From positions 1 through 23,565 of the forward strand of contig CAKUCX010000055.1 of NCBI GenBank assembly GCA_934643865.1: DNA of 23,565 bases. Direction: 5' to 3'. Source of the DNA: an uncultured Kiritimatiellota bacterium. GTDB taxonomy: Bacteria; Verrucomicrobiota; Kiritimatiellia; RFP12; UBA1067. The notes below the pieces were generated by a model. That model was not told the origin of the DNA. It did no database searches and was given only the letters and a program-made list of their open reading frames with translations. The position numbers were made by a program, and so were the translations under genes. The first letter of the stretch is position 1. Every line of letters starts with the position of its first letter. Shown piece by piece: positions 14,071-20,799 of this stretch.

Positions 14071-15513
14071 ATGAAGTTGGGGAACGGGATGCTGTGGGCC
14101 GCGTTTGCGGTCGTTGCCGGGGCGTGGGGCGCGCCGTGTGCGTCGGGTTTCGAGCGGGCCTCGCCGGAGTCGCAGGGCGTCTCGTCTGCGGCGATCCAGC
14201 GGTGGATCGAGGCGTGCGAGAACGACGCGGCGACGAACCGCTTCGGCAACGGCTATGTGCATGGATTCGTCATCCTGCGCCATGGGCGCCTCATCGCCGA
14301 GGGGACCTGGGCACCGCAGGACACGCTGAAGCGTCCGCACATGCTCTATTCGCATTCGAAGAGCTTCACGTCGACGGCCGTCGGCTTCCTCGTGGACGAC
14401 GGCAGGCTCGACCTCGACCGCCGCGTCGTGTCCCTCTTCCCCGACGCGGCGCCGGCGGAGCCGTCCGAGAATCTGCGGCAGGTCCGGGTGCGCGACCTCC
14501 TCACGATGAACCTCGGCGCCGACCGCACGGACGCCGAGCGCGACGACATCGCGGGCGACTGGGTCAAGGCCCTTCTGAAGAACAAGATCGACCGCGAGCC
14601 GGGGACGGGCTTCAAGTACGATTCGGGCGCGACGCACCTGCTGGCGGCCATTGTCGAGAGGATCAGCGGAAAGCCGCTGATGGACTTCCTCAAGGAGCGG
14701 CTGTTCGATCCGCTCGGCATGACGAGCCCCTGGTCGACGGTCTCGCCGACGGGCGTCGCCTGCGGCGGCTGGGGCATGAACATGACGACGCGCGACCTTG
14801 CGCGGTTCGGGCAGTTCCTCCTGCAGGAAGGGCGCTGGGGCGGGCGGCAGCTGCTCTCGCGCGAGTGGGTGCGCCTCGCGACGGCGCGCCAGACCTGGTC
14901 GGGCGGCATCGTCGTCCAGGCCCAGACGATTGGCTCGGGCAGCGACTGGGGCCAGGGCTACGGCTTCCAGTTCTGGCGCTGCCGCCACGGGGCGTACCGC
15001 GCGGACGGCGCGGCGGGCCAGCTGACCGTCGTCTTCCCCGAGCAGGATGCCGTCGTCTCGGTCCATGCGGGCCTCGGCGACATGCAGCGCGAGCTGGACC
15101 TGATCTGGACGCATCTGCTGCCGGCGTTCGGCCCGGCGCCGCGCGCGGCGGACGCCGCCGCCGAGGCGCGGCTGCGCGCGAAGTGCGATTCCCTCGCGCT
15201 GCCGCTGGAGGGGAACGGCAACGCCGTCTTCGAGGGCTTCGACGCGGCATCCGTCGAGCCGGGTGCGACGGGCTGGACGCTGGTGCGGAAGGACGGCCGC
15301 CGCCTCGCCGTCGGACGGGGTGCATGGGCCGTGACGCGCTGGACGTTCAACGACTCGAACGTCGAGCCGCTTTTCGCGAACTGCGGCACGCACGAGATCG
15401 CCGCCAATGGACGGCTGCTGCCGGACGGGTCGATGTCCGTGACCTGGCAGTTCCTCGGCGGCATCCGCCACGGGCGGTTTTCGGTGCGCGAGACTGTCGG
15501 CGGGCCTCTGTGA
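14071..15513 (+). CDS. Secreted beta-lactamase-fold serine hydrolase
   Basis: Exported protein (480 aa) of the serine beta-lactamase/class C penicillin-binding family, a group of esterases, D-peptidases and lactamases. A signal peptide (MKLGNGMLWAAFAVVAGAWG) precedes the conserved ERASPESQGVSSAAIQRWI opening. The nucleophile motif is SHSK (Ser94, Lys97), the second motif YDS (Tyr183), and the family phrases RVRDLLTMNLG, LFDPLGMTSPW and NMTTRDLARFGQFLL are present. The usual third motif HxG appears as ADG before GQLTVVFPEQD, so a classical lactamase role is less likely. Residues about 370-480 form an extra beta-rich C-terminal domain. AAAGGA (14056-14061) precedes the ATG at 14071. It is 32 bp after the DUF4954 gene and may share its transcript. 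Substrate unknown; peptidoglycan peptides or glycan esters are plausible. Confidence 0.88.
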   Translation: MKLGNGMLWAAFAVVAGAWGAPCASGFERASPESQGVSSAAIQRWIEACENDAATNRFGNGYVHGFVILRHGRLIAEGTWAPQDTLKRPHMLYSHSKSFTSTAVGFLVDDGRLDLDRRVVSLFPDAAPAEPSENLRQVRVRDLLTMNLGADRTDAERDDIAGDWVKALLKNKIDREPGTGFKYDSGATHLLAAIVERISGKPLMDFLKERLFDPLGMTSPWSTVSPTGVACGGWGMNMTTRDLARFGQFLLQEGRWGGRQLLSREWVRLATARQTWSGGIVVQAQTIGSGSDWGQGYGFQFWRCRHGAYRADGAAGQLTVVFPEQDAVVSVHAGLGDMQRELDLIWTHLLPAFGPAPRAADAAAEARLRAKCDSLALPLEGNGNAVFEGFDAASVEPGATGWTLVRKDGRRLAVGRGAWAVTRWTFNDSNVEPLFANCGTHEIAANGRLLPDGSMSVTWQFLGGIRHGRFSVRETVGGPL

Positions 15514-15549
15514 CCCCTGCCAACACGGTTCTTGCTGAACCTTCCCAAG

Positions 15550-15625
15550 TGGAGCCAGGTAACGGATTCGAACCGCCGACCTGCTCATTACGAATGAGCC
15601 GCACTACCAGCTGTGCTAACCTGGC
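15550..15625 (-). tRNA. tRNA-Thr (anticodon CGT)
   Basis: On the minus strand, acceptor GCCAGGT pairs with ACCTGGC. The D-arm is GCAC...GTGC, the anticodon arm GCTCA-TTCGTAA-TGAGC carries CGT (15590-15592), and the T-arm is GGCGG-TTCGAAT-CCGTT with two G-U pairs. CCA is encoded (15552-15550). The discriminator base is U. It reads ACG, the favoured Thr codon here. Confidence 0.95.
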
Positions 15626-15643
15626 TTGGTTGAAACGCAAAGC

Positions 15644-15672
15644 AGTATACACGATTCCCCACACGCGCGCAA
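15644..15672 (-). promoter_or_regulatory. Promoter of tRNA-Thr
   Basis: On the minus strand: TTGCGC (15672-15667), 17-bp spacer, TATACT (15649-15644) with an upstream TG, 18 bp before the tRNA. The layout matches the tRNA-Leu/Tyr promoter. Confidence 0.75.
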
Positions 15673-15703
15673 GGGGGATTTTGAACTTTTTTCAATTTGC
15701 CTA

Positions 15704-15732
15704 TTCACATTCGGCGCAGGTTTCGCTAGAAT
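15704..15732 (+). promoter_or_regulatory. Promoter of rpsT
   Basis: TTCACA (15704-15709, 5/6 to consensus), a 17-bp spacer and TAGAAT (15727-15732, 5/6). Transcription should begin near 15739, about 34 nt before rpsT. An AT-rich tract upstream could act as an UP element. Confidence 0.75.
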
Positions 15733-15772
15733 ATATACTCAATTGTTTTCGGACCAATAGGAGTAAGTCACA

Positions 15773-16069
15773 ATGGCGAACATCAAAGGCGGCCGTTCCG
15801 CCCGCAAACGCGACCGTCAGAACGCGAAGGCCAACAAGCGCAATGTCGCAGTCAAGACCCATCTGCACACCGCGCACAAGAAGCTCTTCAAGGCGGCGGA
15901 TGCCGGCAAGAAGGACGAGGCCGACAAGGAGTTCAAGGATTTCGTGAGCAGCCTCGACAAGGCCGTGAAGAAGGGCGTGATCAAGAAGAACACGGCCAAC
16001 CGCAAGAAGTCCCGCGCGCAGCTCAAGCTCAACAAGATGGAAGCGGCTGCCGCCGAGGCGGCGAAGTAG
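15773..16069 (+). CDS. rpsT: 30S ribosomal protein S20
   Basis: Primary 16S rRNA-binding protein of the small subunit, 98 aa, usual length about 85-100. It opens MANIKGGRSARKRDRQNAKANKRN, is very rich in Lys/Arg, and has the long helical hairpin ending VIKKNTANRKKSRAQLKLNK, followed by an Ala/Glu-rich tail. AGGAG at 15759-15763 sets the ATG. Codon use is strongly biased, as in highly expressed genes. It has its own promoter, and a stem-loop with a T-run lies between it and pgk, so the two may be only partly linked. Confidence 0.97.
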   Translation: MANIKGGRSARKRDRQNAKANKRNVAVKTHLHTAHKKLFKAADAGKKDEADKEFKDFVSSLDKAVKKGVIKKNTANRKKSRAQLKLNKMEAAAAEAAK

Positions 16070-16092
16070 GGGTCTGCCCCTTCCGATGGCTG

Positions 16093-16159
16093 TCGACGGC
16101 CGTCGATGGCGGAACATTCGACGGCATTCGGCGAAGGTCGGCTGCCGCCGGATGCTTTT
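16093..16159 (+). terminator. Palindrome and terminator hairpin between rpsT and pgk
   Basis: A perfect 14-bp palindrome TCGACGGCCGTCGA (16093-16106) is followed by GCATTCGGCG (16124-16133) pairing with CGCCGGATGC (16146-16155, one G-U) and then TTTT. The second stem looks like a weak intrinsic terminator or attenuator after rpsT. The palindrome could instead bind a protein. Confidence 0.6.
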
Positions 16160-16199
16160 GCAATCTTTCACCCCAATCAACTAAGGAAAGGTCCACAAC

Positions 16200-17492
16200 A
16201 TGGCTAAGAAGACTCTGCGCGACGTCGATCTCGCGGGCAAGCGCGTCCTCATGCGCGTCGATTTCAACGTCCCGATGGCGAAGGACGGCTCGGGCACGAT
16301 CACGGACGACACGCGCATCGTCGCGGCGCTCCCCTCCATCAAGTACGTGCTGGAGCAGGGCGCGTCCCTCGTGTTGATGTCGCACCTCGGCCGCCCGAAG
16401 GGCAAGGGCTACGAGGCGGCGTTCTCGCTCAAGCCGGTGGCGGAGGCGCTTGCGAAGCAGCTCGGCCGCCCCGTCGCGTTCGCGCCGGACTGCCTTGCGG
16501 CGGACGACATCGTCCAGGCGATGAAGCCGGGCGACGTCACGCTCCTTGAGAACACCCGCTTCTACAAGGCCGAGGACGGCAAGGTCAAGAAGGACGACGA
16601 CAAGAAGGGCATCCACCTCACGGAGGAGGCGTTCCAGGCGCAGAAGGCCGAGCTCAAGGAGAAGCGCGCCGCGATGGCGAAGAAGCTTGCCTCCTACGGC
16701 GACGTCTACTGCAACGACGCCTTCGGCACGGCGCACCGCGCCCACGCCTCCACGGCGGTGGTGGCGGACTACCTGCGTCCGGCGGTGAGCGGCTTCCTCC
16801 TGGAGAAGGAGATCAAGTTCCTCGGCGACGCGGTCGAGAACCCGGTGCGCCCGTTCGTCGCCATCCTCGGCGGCGCCAAGGTCTCCGACAAGCTCAAGGT
16901 CATCAAGAACCTGCTCGGCAAGGTCGACACGCTCATCGTCGGCGGCGGCATGGCCTACACCTTCCTGAAGGCGAAGGGCCAGAAGGTCGGCGACTCCCTC
17001 TGCGAGGACGACCAGCTCGCCTACGCGAAGGAGATGCTGGAGGCGGCCGCCGCGAAGGGCATCAAGTTCCTGCTGCCCGTCGACAACGTGGTGGCGAACA
17101 AGTTCCCGGCCGAGAAGGACGCCTCCGACGTCGAGATGAAGGTCGCGGAGGGCGACATCGAGGACGGCTGGATGGGCCTCGACATCGGCCCGAAGACGAT
17201 CGCCCTCTTCAGCGACGCCATCAAGGCGGCGAAGACGGTCGTGTGGAACGGCCCGATGGGCTGCTTCGAGTTCGCACCGCTCGCGAAGGGCACGTTCGGC
17301 GTGTGCGACGCGGTCGCCACGGTGAAGGCGAACGGCGGCCTGTCGATCATCGGCGGCGGCGACAGCGTCAGCGCGGTGAAGAAGAGCGGCCGCGCGGCCG
17401 AGATGAGCCACATCTCCACGGGCGGCGGCGCGAGCCTCGAATACCTCGAAGGCAAGGTGCTGCCCGGCGTCGCGGCGCTCGACGACAAGTAA
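16200..17492 (+). CDS. pgk: Phosphoglycerate kinase
   Basis: Glycolytic enzyme interconverting 1,3-bisphosphoglycerate + ADP and 3-phosphoglycerate + ATP; cytoplasmic. Nearly all family blocks are visible: GKRVLMRVDFNVP, MSHLGRPKG, LLENTRFYKAEDG, NDAFGTAHRAHAS, FVAILGGAKVSDKL, LIVGGGMAYTFLKAKG, LDIGPKT, VWNGPMGCFE and the C-terminal SIIGGGDSVSAVKK...STGGGASLEYLEG. At 430 aa it is about 40 longer than E. coli Pgk. Most of the excess is a highly charged Lys/Glu-rich insertion between LLENTRF and the NDAFGTAHRAH block (residues about 122-160), with a further small insertion in the N-domain. AAGGAAAGG at 16183-16191 precedes the ATG. A strong hairpin follows the stop. Confidence 0.98.
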   Translation: MAKKTLRDVDLAGKRVLMRVDFNVPMAKDGSGTITDDTRIVAALPSIKYVLEQGASLVLMSHLGRPKGKGYEAAFSLKPVAEALAKQLGRPVAFAPDCLAADDIVQAMKPGDVTLLENTRFYKAEDGKVKKDDDKKGIHLTEEAFQAQKAELKEKRAAMAKKLASYGDVYCNDAFGTAHRAHASTAVVADYLRPAVSGFLLEKEIKFLGDAVENPVRPFVAILGGAKVSDKLKVIKNLLGKVDTLIVGGGMAYTFLKAKGQKVGDSLCEDDQLAYAKEMLEAAAAKGIKFLLPVDNVVANKFPAEKDASDVEMKVAEGDIEDGWMGLDIGPKTIALFSDAIKAAKTVVWNGPMGCFEFAPLAKGTFGVCDAVATVKANGGLSIIGGGDSVSAVKKSGRAAEMSHISTGGGASLEYLEGKVLPGVAALDDK

Positions 17493-17540
17493 GCGACGTG
17501 CCTTGCGCGCGCCCGGTGCGCGCAGAGCGTTCAAGACAGA

Positions 17541-17570
17541 CGTGCGGAGCCTCCTCGGAGGCTCCGCACG
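17541..17570 (+). terminator. Perfect 14-bp hairpin after pgk
   Basis: CGTGCGGAGCCTCC (17541-17554) pairs perfectly with GGAGGCTCCGCACG (17557-17570). There is no T-run after it, so it may pause or protect the pgk 3' end, or work with Rho. Confidence 0.75.
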
Positions 17571-17591
17571 CTGCATATGGGCGGCTCGCCG

Positions 17592-17626
17592 GTTTCATGA
17601 GCGGTCGCGGCGCGCTGACATGAAAC
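17592..17626 (+). promoter_or_regulatory. Inverted repeat, candidate activator (enhancer) site for the sigma-54 promoter
   Basis: GTTTCATG (17592-17599) and CATGAAAC (17619-17626) form the outer arms, extended by AGCG/CGCT with a 2-nt bulge. The centre lies about 120 bp upstream of the predicted glnK transcript start, a normal distance for a sigma-54 enhancer-binding protein. It does not match the enteric NtrC consensus. A second small inverted repeat, TTACA-N5-TGTAA, lies at 17655-17669. Confidence 0.4.
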
Positions 17627-17702
17627 AGGTTGTGTCTGTTTCCGGGCCCTGAAATTACATAAACTGTAAGCGAATGCCCTGCGCCGTCGGCGAGGAGGGC
17701 GT

Positions 17703-17718
17703 TGGCATGTTTCTTGCT
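17703..17718 (+). promoter_or_regulatory. Sigma-54 (RpoN) promoter of glnK-amt
   Basis: TTGGCATGTTTCTTGCT has GG at -24 (17704-17705) and GC at -12 (17716-17717) with exactly 10 bp between, matching TGGCAyr-N4-TTGCW. Transcription should begin near 17729, about 40 nt before the glnK ATG. Confidence 0.85.
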
Positions 17719-17770
17719 TGTTGCCTTGTGTCGCCGCACGTCGCGGTGGCGTCAACAAGGAAAGCAGCAG

Positions 17771-18112
17771 ATGAAACTCATCATCGCCTACATTCAGCCG
17801 GAACGGCTCAATGCCGTCAAGCAGGCTCTGTACGAACGTGAAGTCTACAAGATGTCCGTCTCGAACGCGCTGGGGTGCGGACAGCAGAAGGGCTACCTCC
17901 ACCAGTATCGCGGCGCGATCGAGGAGGTCACGCTCCTTAAGAAGATCCGCCTCGCCATCGCGGTGAACGACGACTACGTCGAGAAGACGGTCGAGGGCAT
18001 CGTCGCGGGAGCCCGGACGGGCGACATCGGCGACGGCAAGATCTTCGTACTACCGATGGAGGAGTGCATCCGCATCCGCACGGGCGAGAAGGGCCCGGCG
18101 GCGATTGGGTGA
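17771..18112 (+). CDS. glnK: PII-family nitrogen regulatory protein (GlnK-like)
   Basis: Trimeric signal protein (113 aa) that senses ATP/ADP and 2-oxoglutarate and, next to amt, blocks the ammonium channel through its T-loop. The match is collinear with E. coli GlnB: MKLIIAYIQPERL start, GQQKG (Gln39), TGDIGDGKIFV (B-loop) and RIRTGE at the C-terminus. The T-loop reads KGYLHQYRGAIEE, so position 51, the tyrosine uridylylated by GlnD, is Glu. Tyr46 is retained. The B-loop lysine 85 is Asp. This suggests regulation by ligand binding alone. AAGGAAAG (17757-17764) sets the ATG. A sigma-54 promoter lies just upstream and amt begins 43 bp downstream, the usual glnK-amt operon. Confidence 0.95.
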   Translation: MKLIIAYIQPERLNAVKQALYEREVYKMSVSNALGCGQQKGYLHQYRGAIEEVTLLKKIRLAIAVNDDYVEKTVEGIVAGARTGDIGDGKIFVLPMEECIRIRTGEKGPAAIG

Positions 18113-18155
18113 ATGAAGAACGTGCAATGTGAACGGAAAGGAATGAGGCAAGAGA

Positions 18156-19508
18156 ATGAAAAGGAATGTTTTGCTTGGTTTGTCGATTCTCGGCGCGGGC
18201 GGCGTGTTCGCGGCGGACGCGGCGCCGACGGCGGCGGACGTCCAGACGAACCTGAACGTCGTGTGGACGCTCCTCGGCGGCATCCTCGTGTTCGTCATGC
18301 AGGCGGGCTTCGCGCTCGTCGAGACGGGCTTCACGCGGGCGAAGAACGCGGCGAACATCATGATGAAGAACCTGATGGACTTCGCGTTCGGCTCGATCGT
18401 GTTCTACTTCATCGGCGCGGCGCTCATGTTCGGCGCCTCGAAGCTGGGCGGCGCGCTCGGCTGGGGCGGCCTCTGCATGCCGAGCGTCTTCGCGGGCGAG
18501 GGGACCTGGGACTGGACGTTCTTCTTCTTCCAGACCATGTTCGCCGCGACGGCCGCGACGATCGTCTCGGGCGCGGTGGCGGAGCGCATCCAGTTCCGCA
18601 GCTACCTGATCTACACGGCGCTCGTCTCGGCGTTCGTCTACCCGGTGACGGGCCACTGGATGTGGGGCGGTCTGCACGGTGCGGCATCCGTCGGCTGGAT
18701 CGAGGCCCTGGGTTTCCACGACTTCGCCGGTTCGACGGTCGTCCACTCGGTCGGCGGCTGGCTGGCCCTCGCGGGTGCGATGGTGCTCGGCCCGCGTATC
18801 GGCAAGTACCGTCATGACGGCAAGGCGAACCCGATCCCGGGCCACAGCCTCGTCCTCGGCACGCTCGGCGTCTTCCTCCTCTGGATCGGCTGGTTCGGCT
18901 TCAACCCCGCGAGCTACACCGCCGGCATCGGCTCGATCAGCCGCGTCGCGATGACCACGAACCTCGCGGCCTGCGCCGGAACCTGCGCCGCGCTCGTCAC
19001 CGCCTGGGTCGTCATGGGCAAGCCCGACCTCACGATGGCCCTGAACGGCTCGCTCGCGGGCCTCGTCGCGATCACCGCGCCCTGCGACCTCGTGACGCCG
19101 AACGCGGCGCTCCTGATCGGCGCCATCGGCGGCGTGCTCGTCGTCCTCAGCGTGTTCTTCTTCGACAAGATCCACGTGGACGACCCGGTCGGTGCCGTCT
19201 CGGTCCACTGCGTGAACGGCGTGTGGGGCACCCTCGCGGTCGGCCTCTTCGCCGCGCCGGAGGCGCTCGGCTACGGCAACTCGATGGTCGGCCTCTTCTA
19301 CGGCGGCGGCTTCACGTTCCTCGGCGTCCAGCTCGTCGGCGTCGCGATGACCTGCCTCTGGGCGTTCGGACTCGGCCTCGTGCTGTTCTACGTCCTGAAG
19401 CGGCTGGGCGTGCTGCGGGTCGACGCGAAGACCGAGCTCAAGGGCCTCGACGTGACCGAACACGGGCAAGACGCCTACGCCTCCTTCCAGTTCTTCTCGA
19501 ACATGTAA
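18156..19508 (+). CDS. amt: Ammonium transporter (Amt/MEP/Rh family)
   Basis: Inner-membrane ammonium channel, 450 aa, normally a trimer controlled by the PII protein encoded upstream. A signal-peptide-like N-terminus (MKRNVLLGLSILGAGGVFAA) is followed by eleven hydrophobic helices. Diagnostic blocks: WTLLGGILVFVMQAGFALVE with the helix-1 signature, KNAANIMMKNLMDF, HDFAGSTVVHSVGGWLALAG with the first pore His, WIGWFGFNPAS, and VHCVNGVWGTLAVGLF with the second pore His. The cytoplasmic C-tail includes LRVDAKTELKGLDVTEHGQDAY, the usual GlnK-docking region. A GAGGCAAGAG ribosome site precedes the ATG. A strong terminator follows at 19538. It is expected to be transcribed with glnK under nitrogen limitation. 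Confidence 0.97.
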   Translation: MKRNVLLGLSILGAGGVFAADAAPTAADVQTNLNVVWTLLGGILVFVMQAGFALVETGFTRAKNAANIMMKNLMDFAFGSIVFYFIGAALMFGASKLGGALGWGGLCMPSVFAGEGTWDWTFFFFQTMFAATAATIVSGAVAERIQFRSYLIYTALVSAFVYPVTGHWMWGGLHGAASVGWIEALGFHDFAGSTVVHSVGGWLALAGAMVLGPRIGKYRHDGKANPIPGHSLVLGTLGVFLLWIGWFGFNPASYTAGIGSISRVAMTTNLAACAGTCAALVTAWVVMGKPDLTMALNGSLAGLVAITAPCDLVTPNAALLIGAIGGVLVVLSVFFFDKIHVDDPVGAVSVHCVNGVWGTLAVGLFAAPEALGYGNSMVGLFYGGGFTFLGVQLVGVAMTCLWAFGLGLVLFYVLKRLGVLRVDAKTELKGLDVTEHGQDAYASFQFFSNM

Positions 19509-19537
19509 GGCAGGATGCGGACAAGGGGGGCGCACGG

Positions 19538-19573
19538 AAGGCGCCGGATTCCGAAAGGGGTCCGGCGCCTTTC
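19538..19573 (+). terminator. Intrinsic terminator of the glnK-amt operon
   Basis: AAGGCGCCGGA (19538-19548) pairs perfectly with TCCGGCGCCTT (19561-19571) around a 12-nt loop, and TT continues on the 3' side. It lies 29 bp after the amt stop. Confidence 0.85.
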
Positions 19574-19650
19574 GTCGTGTGGGGACGGTCCTCCCGTTGA
19601 GACTCCCCGCGCGACGTACCCGCGCCGCCCGGTCGCGCGGGAGCGCGAAG

Positions 19651-19678
19651 CTAACGCCTGAAACCTAACACCTAAAAC
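19651..19678 (+). repeat. Degenerate heptamer array x4
   Basis: Four units read CTAACGC, CTGAAAC, CTAACAC, CTAAAAC and are related to the perfect TAAAACC array at 1731-1751. It lies about 30 bp before the next -35 region. Confidence 0.65.
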
Positions 19679-19708
19679 CTTCCCCATCCCCCATCGGCTC
19701 TTTTTGCT

Positions 19709-19737
19709 TTCGGAACGGCACTGAAACGTGCTATCAT
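19709..19737 (+). promoter_or_regulatory. Promoter of the LolA-like gene
   Basis: Extended -10 GTGCTATCAT (hexamer TATCAT 19732-19737) with a weak TTCGGA 17 bp upstream. The predicted leader is about 75 nt. Confidence 0.5.
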
Positions 19738-19819
19738 GCACAGCGATGTTTCCTGAAAGATTTCGGTTTCCGGGATGGGGAACGGCGGATGGTGTTGTCA
19801 AACGAGAAAGGAACGGAGC

Positions 19820-20596
19820 ATGAAAAAGGCAGTGAAGTTCGTGGTGTTCGGCGTCTTAGCCGTTTCGGCGTTCGCACAGGCGAAATCCGTACAGCTCGAC
19901 GCCAAGGCGCTCCTGGTGAAGGCGCAGACGGCGATTACGTTTGCCAAGACCATGCGGGTGACGATGCGCGAAGAGGTCGGCGGCGTGAAGACCGAGGCGA
20001 AGTTCGTGTCGAAGCAGAATGCGAAGGGGGTGTTGTCGTTTCGGCAGGAAACGCAGGCATTGCTTCCGGGAAGAAAGCCCCAGCCCTTCATCCAGGTCAT
20101 GGACCGGAACAAGCTCTACTTTTTCCCAACAGGATGCGGGGAGGTGGTTGTGAGGATGGCGTTCAGGGAGGAGAAGATGCCTCGTGGACTCGTCGCCAAC
20201 CTGTTCCTCCCGGATGGAACGATTGAACTTCTCAAGGACGACGGGAAGGTCTGCTCCATCCGCTATACGTGTACGCCGAAGGAAGTCGAGGAATTGGCCA
20301 AGGCCGTGAGGGAACAGTACGGGGCGCTCTTCAGCAGGGACCTCGTGCCGGGCATCTTCGAGTATCGGATCGACAAGGCGTCGGCGACACTTCTGGAACT
20401 GACCTGCTCTTCCGAGCGAGGGCGTCCCGTCAAGCACGTGACCTTCCACGACTGGGCGTTCAACGGCACGGTGGACGACTCCGTTTTCCAGATTCCGCCG
20501 AAGTACAGGATGTACACGGCAAAGACCCGCGCGGACGGCGAGCGCATCCAGGCGGAGCTGCTGAACGCCGCACGGGCAGGGCAGCATGCCAAATGA
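19820..20596 (+). CDS. Secreted protein, possibly LolA/LolB-like fold
   Basis: Exported protein of 258 aa, not firmly identified. The start chosen is ATG 19820: it follows GAAAGGAACGGAG and opens a classic signal peptide (MKKAVKFVVFGVLAVSAFAQA), whereas the in-frame ATG at 19775 would bury that peptide. The mature part (LLVKAQTAITFAKTMRVTMRE, then FIQVMDRNKLYFFPTG, and near the end HDWAFNGTVDDSVFQIPPKYRM) resembles the half-barrel of periplasmic LolA/outer-membrane lipoprotein sorting proteins. In that family, a 'D..F.IP' strand near the C-terminus is common. The resemblance is in pattern only. GC is visibly lower and codon choice more mixed than in neighbouring genes, hinting at later acquisition. 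It is monocistronic between the amt terminator and nadE, with its own promoter. Confidence 0.7.
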   Translation: MKKAVKFVVFGVLAVSAFAQAKSVQLDAKALLVKAQTAITFAKTMRVTMREEVGGVKTEAKFVSKQNAKGVLSFRQETQALLPGRKPQPFIQVMDRNKLYFFPTGCGEVVVRMAFREEKMPRGLVANLFLPDGTIELLKDDGKVCSIRYTCTPKEVEELAKAVREQYGALFSRDLVPGIFEYRIDKASATLLELTCSSERGRPVKHVTFHDWAFNGTVDDSVFQIPPKYRMYTAKTRADGERIQAELLNAARAGQHAK

Positions 20597-20620
20597 GCTT
20601 GGCGTACCTGTACGGCGGCC

Positions 20621-20641
20621 GCAATGAATTGCGTCCCTCCC
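20621..20641 (+). repeat. GCAATGAATTGC dispersed repeat, copy 2
   Basis: Exact 21-bp copy of 1705-1725, 24 bp after the stop of the LolA-like gene. The rest of the 203-bp gap before nadE holds only the nadE promoter and leader. Confidence 0.75.
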
Positions 20642-20690
20642 GTTGATGTCCGTCTCGCCCTTTCCTTTCGCAGAAAAGGTGAGGAATGTG

Positions 20691-20719
20691 TTGGAACTTC
20701 AGGGGGGCTGTGCTATCCT
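20691..20719 (+). promoter_or_regulatory. Promoter of nadE
   Basis: TTGGAA (20691-20696), a 17-bp spacer and TATCCT (20714-20719) with an upstream TGC. The predicted leader is about 74 nt; I see no NAD riboswitch pattern in it. Confidence 0.65.
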
Positions 20720-20799
20720 TTTCCGCGTCCTTGGCCTGCGGTGGCGAATGAGGCAGGTTCCGGCGCGTGCCGGGACGGGATGCGGAAACTGGAGATGTC

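Noticed and set aside
20720..20799. NAD or other riboswitch in the nadE leader
   Set aside because: The 74-nt leader has no recognisable aptamer consensus or expression-platform hairpin.
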